Made by a program: the position numbers and the translations under genes. From Branchipolynoe longqiensis (lineage: Eukaryota; Annelida; Polychaeta; Phyllodocida; Polynoidae): 64,000 nt of DNA. Under the pieces are notes generated by a model, which was not told the DNA's origin, ran no database searches, and saw nothing but the letters and a program-made list of their open reading frames with translations. Where the stretch lies: assembly GCA_030323885.1 (NCBI GenBank), contig CM059193.1, positions 79,339,578 to 79,403,577 on the forward strand, in the 5' to 3' direction. Below, piece after piece: positions 37,001 through 42,750 of the stretch (positions are counted from its first letter, which is position 1; each line of letters begins with the position of its first letter).

Positions 37001-40000
37001 ACCTGGGGGGGGGGGGACTTTACGTCCTAGCAACATTAAAAGGTCATATCAGGATGGAGGATCTGGTTAAACTAAGCTACCTAAAAATGACTGATAAATC
37101 AATGAATGAATTAATGAGTAAATAATAGGTGTGCACATATGTCTACTGGTGGTATCTTCTACACACAGTTGCCATAGTATCGTGTATACTTTGGGCTAAA
37201 CTAAATTAAATGTATGTACAATGACATAGGGATGAGGGTTGTCTTTATACACATTTAAAAAAAGTGGAAATGAGGCCGAGACTTTGGCACCACCTAACGG
37301 GTTCCGAGAGAACCGACGCCAATGGAAAATTTATGTGGAAACAAGAATATTCCCTTATAGGGTTAGCACTGTCAGGGAATCGCAAAAAAATGCCGGAAGT
37401 CAGGTTTCAACTGTGCTTATTGTGACTGTATTATTTTTCAAGCCAAACTCCTTGTTTGAGTTATGGTCTAACAATATCTGAGGTCATAAGAATGGGATTC
37501 GGACTAATAAATTGCTGTCATATATATAGTGGCATTTGGTGAATGCTAATTGGCGAATATAAAAAATCGCAAAAATCCAAGAAAACACTGAAATCTTTCA
37601 TGCCTGATGACATATGAAATGAAAAACCTTCACCCTATTGGTACCCATTGCTTCCATAACTTTCCAATAAACCAATCAACCCTATTTAAACAGAAACAAA
37701 AAAAGTTAGATTTTTCAAATAATTCCAAGAGTCTGAAAAAACCCATCTTAATTTGATTTTTCAAAAATGCCCATACCCAATACTACATATGAGCCTGTCT
37801 CAAAAGGTGCTAGCTCTTCGTTTTTTTGTCCATAGTAATGACTGACACAAAACAGCACAGAAACGGTTACACTGAAAACACAAGGTGCTTCAAATCAATA
37901 TGTATTCTATTGGGAATATGAAACACCATGTAAAAAACAAATCAGTTTATCCTGAGCAAATGCATAAGTAGATAGTGTGTTGATCGTTACTATAGACAAA
38001 GTTTTGTCCCATATTGCTTAGCACCTTTTGAGACAGTCTCATATGACCTCAGATGTTGCTAGGATGTGGGAACCTCGAGTGGCACCCTGTACACCCGGCT
38101 GACTGTGGCCTGAGGGGAGTGCTTACCCGGGGCTGGAGCCTGCACACAGCCGAGCAGGCTGCCGACCATCGTTTCCAGCTGAACCTGCATGTTCTCAATG
38201 TACACCGTGAAGATGAGGCCCAGTGAGTTCTGAAAGAAAGCCAACATTTACTCACCTGTGTGAAGGCCTGTCTAACGCATAGGCCTTCACACAACACTGC
38301 ACTTAGGCCAAATACAAAAAAAAGTTTGTAATCGTCCTTTTGATCACACAACTCACGGTCGGACGGGCGGTTTTTATTTTATATTTTTCTGGCGTATGAC
38401 ATAATGTAATACGTAACCAGATGCAATGGCCGAATGAGCTGAGTGTCCGCCTCCCATTCTGGTAGGTCGTGGGATTCAAACTCCTGGGTTTGAACCCTGA
38501 CTGAGTCAAACCAATGACTTAAAAATTTATACTTGTCGCTACCTAGTGTCTCTCTAAAAAAAAAAAAAGTAATCAGGGGCGGGTGATTTTTCAGGCAGTG
38601 GCGGGGACGATCACCAATTCTTTTTCTTTATTTGGCCTTATTTACAACATATGATGAATTCAGGCGCAAAAACCGATAAACGCCATCTGGGCCAAAATGA
38701 AACCAAGCCTATCACGTTGGAGCTGAGGGTGCCATCATTCCAATAGGAAAATCCATTTTTTTCACAGATGCTGCCACAACTCATGTAATATATAATGCCC
38801 TACTCAATATGAAATTGATAAGACTTTAACGGGAAAGCACAACACATTTGAAAGAAAACAGCTCCAATGGATTTGTCGATTTTTTAGCCTCAACCCGAAT
38901 CATGTTATTGCTAAAGTTGTATAGTCCGATTGATGGTTTTGAGTTTCTCTTATCTTTTTGAGATACATATATTAGGTTTATTGTTATAATTGACTGTGAA
39001 GTAACTTTAATTTTAAATGGCTAACTTTTTAGATACTTGAAGTGCAAACATGGAAAATTAATTGAGGCAAGCACGCCAAAACCAGATGCATCTGCAGTAA
39101 CAGGTTCCATTAAACTTAATGAGTGCGTGTGTTGAAGTTTTATGTCCTGGCAAGATCTAAGGTAATATCAGGACGGGACAAAGAAATTGAATTAGCATTC
39201 GATACTTCACAGTAACAAATGATTAATAAGTGCGCCAGCATCTAAGTTGGATATGTAGAATAAACTCTGGATAATTGCTTTGATTTCGTAATTTTGATGG
39301 TTTTATCGGACTATGCAGCTTACATCCAAAACTGAAGTCAAGTATATTATAATGATCAATATTTTGTTGTTAAATATGGCACAAATTCAAATCCATTGGA
39401 TTATGCAATTTTAATCAAGGAATAGCCAACAGAATGGCCGAATGAGTTGAGTGCCTGCTTCTCGTTTGGCAAATGGTGGGATTCGAACATATATATATAT
39501 TGTCGGCTGAGAATTAACCAGGCCTACGTAAACTTTCGCAAAAATATTATATTTGTACATAAAACCCATATCCGAGTTGATAAGCTTTATTTCCCCGACC
39601 CACAGCTCTATATATAGTAAGTGAGTGTCTTGGGGGGGTTTATGTATTGATCTGTGGGTTGTGGACATCAAACTTATCAACTCTGAGATGGGTTTAATGC
39701 ATACATATCATCTTTTTCTGAAAGTGGACACAGGCCTGGTTAATTCTCAGCGGACGATATGTCAACCTCCACTTATACGGTGGACTTACGCTTCAGGAGA
39801 AAATTCCAGGATCAAAAGTGTACCTCAACTTATCTGCCCGCTCGCCTAATAGTAATACTAACAGTAATATGCGGGTTTTTATGGTACCCACCCTGAAGGT
39901 TTCGATGGCATCCAGCTTAGAAACGAGTGCAATGGACTTGGGCGCGAACATCTTGGAATGGCGGACGAGCGCGGGGTCGACCTCCTGCACGTCGCCATCC

Positions 40001-41297
40001 TCGTCGTCCGGCCTCGTGACCGCCTCCTCGGCCACATCCTCCGTGAAGGTCAGGCATGCGCAGTAGTGTCGCTCCGCGTCGATGTCGGTCAGCACCGACA
40101 CGAAGAAGGACGGCTGCTGGCGCGAGGTAAACAGGCGCCACCCTGCCGGCTGACAGAACTGTTGGGGGAGGGCGACGGGGCGGAGTTGTTACTCAACATA
40201 ATATTTCAATCGATACTCTCAGTGGGAGCGACAGAGATAAGTTAAAAGCTGGCATACCACATATAAAGCCGGCTGACAGAACTGTTGGAAGGAGGGCGTT
40301 GGGATGGGGTTGTTACTCAATTTAATATTGTAATCGATACTCTCAGTGGGAGCAATAGACATTTAGTTAAAAGCTGGCATACCACATATAAAGCCGGCTG
40401 AGAGAACTGTTGGAAGGAGGGCGACGGGACAGGGTTGTTACTCAATTTAATATTTCAATCGCTACTCTCAGTAGGAGCGATAGAGCTTAGTTAAAAGCTG
40501 GCATACTACATATAAAGCCGGCTGACAGAACTGTTAGGGCAGGACAACAGGGGGGTGGGGTATCACTCAACTTAATATTTAAATCGATACTCTCAGTGGG
40601 AACGATACAGCTTAGTTAGGCAGAACTGTTGGAAGAAGGGCGACAGTGTGGGTTGTTATTCAACTTAATCTTTCAATCGATACTCTCAGTGGGAGCAACA
40701 GAGCTTAATTAAAAGCTGGCACACCACATATACTGCCGGCTGACAGAACTGTTTGGGGAGGGCGATGGGGCGGGGTTGTTACTCAACTTAATATTTCAAT
40801 TGATACGTTCAGTAGGAGTGATAGAGCTCTGTTAAAAGCTGGCATACCACATATAAAGCCGGCTGATAGAACTGCTGCGGGGGTTGGGGGAGGAGAACAA
40901 CTGGGATGGGGTATTACTCAACTTAATATTTAAATCGATACTCTCAGTGGGAGCACTAGAGCTTAGTTAAAAGCTGGCATTCCACATATAAAGCCAGCTG
41001 GCAGAACTGTTGGGAGAGGACGACGCGGCGGGGTTGTTACTCAACTTAATATTTAAATTGATACTCTCAGTGGGAGCGATAGAGGGGTTTAGGTGTATAG
41101 GTATATAAGATACAGGTGTACACATGTACATGTGTATAGGTATATAGGTTTATAGGTGCATAGGTGTACATGTGTATAGGTGCATAGGTGAGGTGTGAGT
41201 TAGAGACTGACCAGCTCAATGCCCTGTGTGAATGGGCAGTCGTCCCAGTCTCGCTCCGGGAAGCGCTGGATAATCGTCCCCGAGGCTGAACCACTCC
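8625..41297 (-). CDS. Sbf: SBF1/SBF2-type myotubularin-related pseudophosphatase, partial gene, 22 exons
   Basis: Exons in gene order (plus coordinates): 41212-41297, 39892-40158, 38127-38229, 35668-35784, 34546-34678, 34071-34179, 33440-33553, 32487-32564, 24109-24222, 23186-23329, 21454-21549, 20838-20992, 19256-19421, 18402-18620, 17351-17563, 15484-15582, 13751-13947, 12849-13015, 10982-11055, 10302-10497, 9609-9742, 8625-8800. All junctions are AG/GT and all phases fit, giving 3,157 nt and 1,051 whole codons without a stop. Order and content match vertebrate SBF1 (MTMR5) and SBF2 (MTMR13): uDENN, cDENN, dDENN, SBF2-family region, PH-GRAM. Family knowledge: the DENN module is a Rab GEF (Rab28 for SBF1, Rab21 for SBF2 and fly Sbf), and the phosphatase-like domain is catalytically dead and partners active myotubularins on endosomal phosphoinositides. 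Those C-terminal domains are not in the recognised part. The first exon (family start MARLADYF-like) was not found. Exons are GC-rich against AT-rich introns. One ortholog is usual in invertebrates, so I do not choose between SBF1 and SBF2. Confidence 0.95.
8845..9268. repeat. ~107-bp tandem array beside the acceptor of exon 8800
   Basis: About four diverged units sharing TCAATTGAATTAGCCTGTC, CTAATCTAGCTACCAA and TAGTATGATC. Starts about 45 bp upstream of the splice acceptor. Confidence 0.75.
9387..9491. repeat. Near-perfect palindrome, 49-bp arms, 7-bp loop
   Basis: Left arm 9387-9435 (GATTGATTGGTGGTTGCTTT...) pairs with 9443-9491 with two mismatches; loop TCGCCGT. The arm sequence also occurs singly at 45052-45100, so it is likely two opposed copies of a repeat end. 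Confidence 0.92.
9609..9742 (-). CDS. Sbf: Sbf exon: PH-GRAM second half
   Basis: Forty-four codons after two completing bases: [20 protein letters not shown], then [20 protein letters not shown]. It matches vertebrate [20 protein letters not shown]...[11 protein letters not shown]. The donor GTTTGT is weak. Confidence 0.96.
9828..10068 (-). mobile_element. SINE-B (mollusc-type core SINE)
   Basis: On the minus strand it contains the GACCCTT.GCTGCTTATC-like block, AGAAAGAGTAGCC, TGTGGCGG, GACCATATGTTTGATGTC and the tail CATTAAATAAAAC. Same family as 48927-49158. Confidence 0.85.
10069..10225 (+). mobile_element. SINE-A related head with alternative tail
   Basis: Reads GAGTCAAACCAATGGCATAA, CTACCTAGCCTGGC, then AAGGAGCAGTGGAATGACAA and CCAATTGTCCG, a tail variant also seen near 56400. 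Confidence 0.6.
10302..10497 (-). CDS. Sbf: Sbf exon: PH-GRAM first half
   Basis: Sixty-five codons plus [66 protein letters not shown]. LLPAEGAxFLTTYRxIFKGTP is the GRAM core. Family knowledge: PH-GRAM binds phosphoinositides on membranes. Donor GTAAGG. Confidence 0.97.
10795..10890. mobile_element. Fragment of TTAA-type MITE
   Basis: Carries GGCGCTCCCGGCCTGTAA and the end TGCTCCCATCCTTAAAGGG, shared with the fuller copy at 29359-29582. Confidence 0.5.
10982..11055 (-). CDS. Sbf: Sbf exon: linker before GRAM
   Basis: Twenty-four codons after two completing bases: [20 protein letters not shown], then PIQK. The block [23 protein letters not shown] is strictly conserved in SBF1 and SBF2. Acceptor TTTGTTGCAG, donor GTAAAT. 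Confidence 0.96.
11060..11960. other. Intron, unassigned
   Basis: No recognised exon, SINE or array between the exon at 11055 and the SINE at 11975. Confidence 0.5.
11975..12319 (-). mobile_element. SINE-A, full length
   Basis: Duplication TTC(G/A)AAATAAG at 11964-11974 and 12320-12330. Confidence 0.9.
12849..13015 (-). CDS. Sbf: Sbf exon: conserved linker before GRAM
   Basis: Encodes [20 protein letters not shown]..., then [20 protein letters not shown] and IKSLHQMIP. It matches vertebrate VAESYDTESGFED...VVRFI.RFVDKVCTESGVT..H...LH.M.P. The acidic serine stretch around SGFDEQEV is a plausible phosphorylation region by family analogy. Donor GTACAG, phase 1. Confidence 0.96.
13375..13722. 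repeat. ~115-bp tandem array beside the donor of exon 13751
   Basis: Four units with GGTGACGTGAC, GAATGAAAGAGAGGCTGGG, GTGCACATTCCAGTATACC and CCTCCATGCACC. Ends about 30 bp from the donor. Each unit carries a CRE-like TGACGT core. Confidence 0.88.
13751..13947 (-). CDS. Sbf: Sbf exon: end of SBF2-family region
   Basis: Sixty-five codons plus [22 protein letters not shown]..., [28 protein letters not shown]. It matches vertebrate LWPTLS...ELV..EESTVFSQAIHYANRM..LL.PLD.SKS. The internal Met is not a start; it follows a splice acceptor. Donor GTCAGC. Confidence 0.95.
14264..14590 (-). mobile_element. SINE-A, full length
   Basis: Exact duplication AGGTACTATTG at 14253-14263 and 14591-14601. 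Confidence 0.93.
14856..15452. mobile_element. Repeat K (TIR element) with an internal insertion
   Basis: Ends with ATCTAATTGGCTGCTTTTA and inverted AGCCAACCAATCAGATA. The second copy is 26405-26845. Positions 15190-15262 carry a short block also found at 10570-10645 and 22235-22340 (GTGGTCTCCGGCAAAAAAAC type). Confidence 0.65.
15484..15582 (-). CDS. Sbf: Sbf exon: SBF2-family region, loop and helix
   Basis: Thirty-three codons, [20 protein letters not shown]... to IALEIAAEQ. The end ALEIAAEQ joins MRVWPTLT of the next exon and equals vertebrate ALDVASEQRRLWPTLS. Acceptor TTTCTAG, donor GTGGGT. Confidence 0.92.
15716..16293. mobile_element. Repeat D (TIR element)
   Basis: Ends TGGGTCGTTCTCAGAAACTG and inverted CAGTTTCTGAGAATGACCCA. 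Related copies at 21632-22071 and 28099-28658. A C12 run lies at 16201. No ORF. Confidence 0.85.
16300..17350. other. Intron, unassigned
   Basis: A loose repeat of ATGGGAGCTCCATAAATAAC occurs four times at 17040-17280 next to the exon donor; otherwise nothing recognised. Confidence 0.5.
17351..17563 (-). CDS. Sbf: Sbf exon: SBF2-family region
   Basis: Seventy-one codons, [20 protein letters not shown]... to SLSPGSPRD. The [13 protein letters not shown] and [19 protein letters not shown] blocks are diagnostic. The C-terminal third ([17 protein letters not shown]) is low-complexity and likely a disordered loop. Acceptor CCTACAG, donor GTGAGT. Confidence 0.96.
17609..18045. repeat. GTTA/AGTT minisatellite beside the acceptor of exon 17563
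   Basis: Degenerate AGTTAGTTAGAGTTAGTTT units starting about 45 bp upstream of the acceptor. Confidence 0.9.
18402..18620 (-). CDS. Sbf: Sbf exon: SBF2-family region
   Basis: Seventy-three codons, [20 protein letters not shown]... to LATSFCR. Motifs [15 protein letters not shown] and [10 protein letters not shown] are near-identical to vertebrate SBF. Donor GTCAGT, phase 0. Encodes helices of the conserved region between the DENN and GRAM domains. Confidence 0.96.
18740..18898 (-). mobile_element. SINE-A head fragment
   Basis: CCCTCTCCTAGTAATG, CAGGCTAGGTAGCGA and AGGGTTTGAATCCCA; lacks the tail. Confidence 0.75.
18940..19215 (-). mobile_element. SINE-A, 5'-shortened
   Basis: Full tail and core from ACGTACTGACAACATCTAAGG to GATTCGGCCACAGCG. 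Confidence 0.85.
19256..19421 (-). CDS. Sbf: Sbf exon: linker into SBF2-family region
   Basis: After the completing base it reads [20 protein letters not shown]... then [20 protein letters not shown].., matching vertebrate VPSGPP..., ARRLEVVRNCISYVFE.K. Acceptor CCCTCAG, donor GTCAGT, phase 0 at the end. Confidence 0.94.
19690..20370. repeat. CA-rich compound minisatellite
   Basis: Degenerate ACACAAATACAGACACACAA blocks with longer duplicated segments (AAACTTATAAATACAG recurs at least five times). The long open frames on it are artefacts. Confidence 0.9.
20430..20780 (-). mobile_element. SINE-A, full length
   Basis: Duplication GCTGGTCAG(G/C)CTTC at 20416-20429 and 20781-20794. Confidence 0.9.
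20838..20992 (-). CDS. Sbf: Sbf exon: linker after dDENN
   Basis: Fifty-one codons plus 2 nt, [20 protein letters not shown]... to RHRLKS. The pattern QK.P.PTEG...R.....PFP matches vertebrate KVPRPTEGSHLR...LPFP. The donor GTAAGG splits a lysine codon. Confidence 0.9.
21086..21416 (-). mobile_element. SINE-A, full length
   Basis: Head ends ACCGCGTCCGGT; lies 38 bp beyond the donor of the exon at 21454. Confidence 0.88.
21454..21549 (-). CDS. Sbf: Sbf exon: end of dDENN
   Basis: Thirty-two codons, [20 protein letters not shown]... to LAHQLYLN. The helix [14 protein letters not shown] corresponds to vertebrate VLRHVQELAEQLYKNE. Acceptor TCTCCAG, donor GTGAGT. A full-length SINE ends about 40 bp beyond the donor. 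Confidence 0.92.
21632..22071. mobile_element. Repeat D copy
   Basis: Right end CAGTTTCTGAGAACGACCCA; left end decayed (TGGGTGGTTTAAAAAAACTG). Confidence 0.75.
22511..22838 (-). mobile_element. SINE-A, full length
   Basis: From TTTGTTTGTTGTTGTTTTAC to GGCCACCACGCCCGG. Confidence 0.9.
22910..23030 (+). mobile_element. SINE-A head, tRNA-like
   Basis: Contains ATGGCCGAATGAGTTGAGCG (A-box side) and GGGTTCGAACCCTGG (B-box). No acceptor stem or cloverleaf is evident, so it is not called a tRNA gene. Confidence 0.8.
23186..23329 (-). CDS. Sbf: Sbf exon: dDENN
   Basis: Forty-eight codons, [20 protein letters not shown]... to EVIGEY. Family motifs present: FLGxRGLVEDx[11 protein letters not shown] and DLFDEV. 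Acceptor CTCTTCAG, donor GTAAGT. Confidence 0.96.
24109..24222 (-). CDS. Sbf: Sbf exon: start of dDENN
   Basis: Thirty-eight codons, [20 protein letters not shown]... to LTFFHK. It matches vertebrate [32 protein letters not shown].FHK. Acceptor CTTTCAG, donor GTATAT. Confidence 0.95.
24419..24610. repeat. GT microsatellite
   Basis: Pure and interrupted TG repeats, about 190 bp, roughly 200 bp upstream of the exon at 24222. Confidence 0.97.
25021..25157. repeat. 23-bp minisatellite, six near-identical units
   Basis: Unit AGGTACCCTTTTGTAAAATT-ATC; only the first unit (AGGCACCC) and the last end differ. Confidence 0.95.
25160..26400. other. Intron, unassigned
   Basis: No exon, SINE or array recognised in this part of the 6.3-kb stretch between 24222 and 30508. 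Confidence 0.5.
26405..26845. mobile_element. Repeat K copy (TIR element)
   Basis: Ends CATCTGATTGGCTGCTTTTA and inverted TTAACCAACCAATCAGATA. Confidence 0.75.
28099..28658. mobile_element. Repeat D copy
   Basis: Ends TGGGTCATTCTCTGAAACTG and inverted CAGTTTAAAAGAATGACTCA. Confidence 0.8.
29359..29582. mobile_element. TTAA-type MITE (piggyBac-like ends, tentative)
   Basis: Left TTAACCCTTTAAGGACGGGA-GCGCC, right GGCGCTCCCATCTTTAAAGGG. The superfamily call rests only on the CCC...GGG ends and TTAA. Confidence 0.55.
30240..30325. repeat. G-rich low-complexity tract
   Basis: Runs of up to 10 Gs on the plus strand; G-quadruplex-capable. Confidence 0.8.
30508..30579 (-). CDS. Candidate 24-codon cassette exon of Sbf
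   Basis: An open 72-nt segment bounded by CCCGCAG and GTACAT, in phase 0 at both ends, so it could be included or skipped between the exons at 32487 and 24222 without shifting the frame. It reads [20 protein letters not shown], then LVMK. I do not recognise this peptide from SBF proteins, and the flanking exons join well without it. It could be a lineage-specific cassette or a chance ORF. Confidence 0.35.
30720..31410. other. AT-rich intron
   Basis: Contains a TTAA run near 30940 and an AT microsatellite near 31025. Nothing else recognised. Confidence 0.6.
31415..31672 (+). mobile_element. Repeat C copy, 3' truncated
   Basis: Starts TTAAAGTTGCATAGCCCGAT. Confidence 0.7.
31850..32480. repeat. 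~80-bp tandem array, two subtypes, abutting the donor of exon 32487
   Basis: Eight units beginning CCCCACCAGAAGGTGGTT. Subtype A continues TTGGTCATGTGGCTGTACGA; subtype B continues TTGTCACATGACTATGCAGG. Order A B B A A B A B. Several units carry CACGTG or one-off E-boxes. The last B unit ends 7 bp from the exon donor. Confidence 0.93.
32487..32564 (-). CDS. Sbf: Sbf exon: cDENN-dDENN linker
   Basis: Twenty-six codons, [20 protein letters not shown]..., ending PPLEKM. It matches the vertebrate LDPELE.AD.AFPPP linker. The donor GTGAGT is followed within 7 bp by an eight-unit ~80-bp tandem array. Confidence 0.92.
32824..33175 (+). mobile_element. Repeat C, full length
   Basis: Starts TTAAAGTTGCATCGTCCGAT and ends ATCGGACTATGCACCTTTAA. 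An inverted partial copy follows at about 33171-33333. Confidence 0.85.
33171..33333 (-). mobile_element. Repeat C, inverted partial copy
   Basis: Reads the same blocks backwards: ACGCTTCAAATATCTC, GTTAGTCATTTTAAAG, GAACCATCGAACTACGCAAC. Confidence 0.7.
33440..33553 (-). CDS. Sbf: Sbf exon: end of cDENN
   Basis: Thirty-eight codons, [19 protein letters not shown]... to VNALNI. LDVIxVDLDGG is the diagnostic end of cDENN in SBF proteins. Acceptor TCGCAG, donor GTGCGT. Confidence 0.95.
33770..34015. repeat. ~118-bp tandem repeat carrying CTCF-like motifs
   Basis: Two full units and part of a third: CTCTGTGGATGAGGTCTCAG, TACACCACCAACCTGCCCTC, TGGTGGCAG. CTGCCCTCTGGTGGCAG at 33814-33830 and 33923-33939 fits the bilaterian CTCF core. 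Lies about 60 bp from the donor at 34071. Related units at 61870-62320. Confidence 0.85.
34071..34179 (-). CDS. Sbf: Sbf exon: cDENN
   Basis: Encodes [20 protein letters not shown], then [16 protein letters not shown]. This matches the canonical DENN motif YVPILP..LLEVL.TPTPFIIGV. The acceptor CTCTTCAG supplies the C of a serine codon; donor GTAAGG, phase 0. Confidence 0.96.
34546..34678 (-). CDS. Sbf: Sbf exon: cDENN core
   Basis: Forty-three whole codons, [20 protein letters not shown]... to MYPLKY. The segment [20 protein letters not shown] is the most conserved part of the DENN domain in this family. Acceptor CACACAG, donor GTAGGC. Confidence 0.96.
34790..35647 (-). pseudogene. Non-LTR retrotransposon (LINE) reverse transcriptase C-terminus, truncated
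   Basis: Minus-strand frame: [63 protein letters not shown], then (frame change) [31 protein letters not shown]. Typical thumb and post-palm region of LINE RTs (L--KKTKVM-F, YLGV-LD, YG-VVY----LDKLQ--QNKALR). The YADD motif is absent because the copy is 5'-truncated. It starts about 20 bp past the donor of exon 35668. Confidence 0.88.
35668..35784 (-). CDS. Sbf: Sbf exon: start of cDENN
   Basis: Encodes [19 protein letters not shown]... to ALLFQQLG, matching the family GAGDRQ...LPVSR...LFRQLG block. The donor GTAGGT is followed within about 20 bp by a LINE reverse transcriptase remnant in an open frame. A ~35-bp minisatellite begins about 57 bp upstream of the acceptor. Confidence 0.94.
35841..36905. 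repeat. ~35-bp minisatellite, about 30 units, beside the acceptor of exon 35784
   Basis: Unit CATCTAAAGACACTACTTGG-TCTAGTACAGCATAT with recurring variants (GCCTAG, AGAACAG, AAACAC). Starts about 57 bp upstream of the acceptor. Confidence 0.97.
37015..37060 (-). mobile_element. SINE-A tail fragment
   Basis: ACTTTACGTCCTAGCAACAT and GGTCATATCAGGATGG after a G-run. Confidence 0.8.
37785..38047. mobile_element. MITE with ~28-bp TIRs next to exon 38127
   Basis: Ends CATATGAGCCTGTCTCAAAA-GGTGCTA and the inverse of CATATGAGACTGTCTCAAAA-GGTGCTA. Its right end touches a short SINE-A piece (38041-38068) about 60 bp from the exon donor. Confidence 0.85.
38127..38229 (-). CDS. Sbf: Sbf exon: end of uDENN
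   Basis: Starts [19 protein letters not shown] and runs to GCVQAPAPG, matching vertebrate [26 protein letters not shown]. The acceptor TTTCTTTCAG and donor GTAAGC are both strong. Phase 1 at the end is completed by GC of the next exon. Confidence 0.94.
38414..38555 (+). mobile_element. SINE-A head fragment
   Basis: AATGGCCGAATGAGCTGAGT, GGGTTTGAACCCTGA and TACTTGTCGCTACCTAG. Confidence 0.8.
38911..39325 (+). mobile_element. Repeat C copy carrying a SINE-A tail
   Basis: Starts CTAAAGTTGTATAGTCCGAT and ends ATCGGACTATGCAGCTTA. A 50-bp SINE-A tail on the minus strand occupies 39128-39178. Confidence 0.75.
39420..39490 (+). mobile_element. SINE-A head fragment
   Basis: GAATGGCCGAATGAGTTGAG and GGTGGGATTCGAAC. 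Confidence 0.6.
39892..40158 (-). CDS. Sbf: Sbf exon: uDENN core
   Basis: Eighty-nine codons from FCQPAGWRL to ETFR. It contains the family block [20 protein letters not shown], an acidic insert ([13 protein letters not shown]) of the kind seen at this place in SBF proteins, and [14 protein letters not shown]. The acceptor CCAACAG|TTC lies inside a tandem repeat that carries seven more copies of it upstream. The donor is GTGGGT. Confidence 0.95.
40140..41095. repeat. ~120-bp tandem array containing copies of the exon 40158 splice acceptor
   Basis: Eight units. On the minus strand each ends with a branch-point-like GAGTAAC, a C-rich stretch and CCAACAG|TTCTGTCAGC; the first unit is the real acceptor. 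Copies lie near 40279, 40403, 40528, 40627, 40757, 40873 and 41005. Shared blocks: AGCTGGCATACCACATATAA, ATCGATACTCTCAGTGGGAG. Confidence 0.93.
41095..41205. repeat. GGTGTATA minisatellite beside the donor of exon 41212
   Basis: Units TATAGGTGTACATGTG and TATAGGTGCATAGG, ending within about 15 bp of the donor. Confidence 0.88.
41212..41297 (-). CDS. Sbf: Sbf exon: start of uDENN
   Basis: Reads [20 protein letters not shown]... ending GIEL, matching the vertebrate SBF segment GSGEG..[21 protein letters not shown]. The acceptor is TTTCAG at 41298-41300; the first two bases finish a codon begun in the missing upstream exon. The donor is GTCAGT, phase 0, and continues as FCQP in the next exon. 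Minisatellites flank both sides (41095-41200 and 41345-42370). Confidence 0.93.
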
Positions 41298-41344
41298 CTG
41301 AAACAAGCAAGAGACACGGGGCATGAGGACACATTACAAGTATA

Positions 41345-42370
41345 TCGATACTACCCCGGGTATGCCAATAGCACCACTGGAATACCAATACCATCATTAG
41401 TAATACTAGCCCTATACCAGTATCATCACTAGAATATTTACCAATACCATTATTAGTATACCAATATCATCACTAGAATACCAATACCATTACCACCATT
41501 AGTATATCAATATCATCACTAGAATACCAATACCACCATTAGTATACCAACATCATCACTGAAATATTAATACCACCATTAGTATACCAATATTATTACT
41601 CGAATATTAAAACCATCATTATCACTAGCATACCAATACCATCATTACTCTACCAATATCATTACTAGAATATTAATACCATCAATAGTATAACAACCAT
41701 CACGAGAATATTAATACCATCCTTAGTATACCAATATTATCAATAGAATATCAATATAATCATTAGTATACCAAATACCATAGTTATACCAATATTATCA
41801 CTAGAATATCAATACCATCAAATACAACCAGTTATATACCAATATCAGCACTAGAATATCAATACCATCAAATACAACCAGTTATATACCAATGTCACTA
41901 CCAGAATACCAACACCATTAATACACCAAATATCATCAGAGGTAGACCAATATCATCGCTAGAATACAAATATGATCATTAAAATAGGAACTATCATCAT
42001 AGTTATACCAATAGGACTAGAATACCAATATCACCATTAGTATATGAGATACCACCACATTTATACTAATATAAATATAAGTATACCAATACAACCGCAA
42101 GCATACCAAAAATACTTTGGTGTATCACTATTATACTAATACCATCATAGTTAGACAAAGACCACCCCAAAGAATGCCAATGTTACTACAGGTATACCAA
42201 TGCTAGTACAAGTACATTAATAGCACCACAAGAATACAAATACCATCACAGGTATGCTGATACTATTAACAGTATTAGAAGAAAAACACATTGCCATTAC
42301 AGGTACGTCAGTCCTATTACTATAGCTAGTATACCAAAGCCATCACAATTATACCAACTGACCAATGTAA
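41345..42370. repeat. ~40-bp ATACCA/ATCA minisatellite beside the acceptor of exon 41297
   Basis: Diverging units of CCAATATCATCACTAGAATA and CCAATACCATCATTAGTATA over 1 kb, starting about 45 bp upstream of the acceptor and decaying away from it. Confidence 0.9.
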
Positions 42371-42467
42371 TCACAAGTGCAGTAGACCGCTTGGATCACA
42401 TTAGGAAAGGAGGCATATGCACATGTACATGCATATGTGGATGTGGGTAGGGTGATTTCATTATACC

Positions 42468-42750
42468 CCTGTCACACTAATGCTTGTGACCACTTTTCGA
42501 CCACAAAAGAGGGGTGGTCGCAAGTGGTAGCAAGCATTAGTGTGAAATGGTCGCAAAGTGGTCGCAAAGTGGTCCTCAGTGTTTGCCAACCTCCTTGCGA
42601 CCAATGTGACAACTAGTGATGACTAGTGACAATTAGTGATATGCCTAGTGACAACTAGTGACATGATGAGTGACATAAGTGACATGACAAGTGACACAGC
42701 TAGTGACAAGACGACTGACACGACGAGTGGCACGGCTCGCAACAAGACAG
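42468..42750. mobile_element. TIR-like element end with GTGGTCGCAA and AGTGACA words
   Basis: Begins TTA then TACCCCTGTCACACTAATGC, an end with the same spacing as the other GTCACACTA elements; AGCATTAGTGTGA recurs inverted at 42533. Continues into AGTGACAACTAGTGACAT repeats. Right end not identified. Confidence 0.5.
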
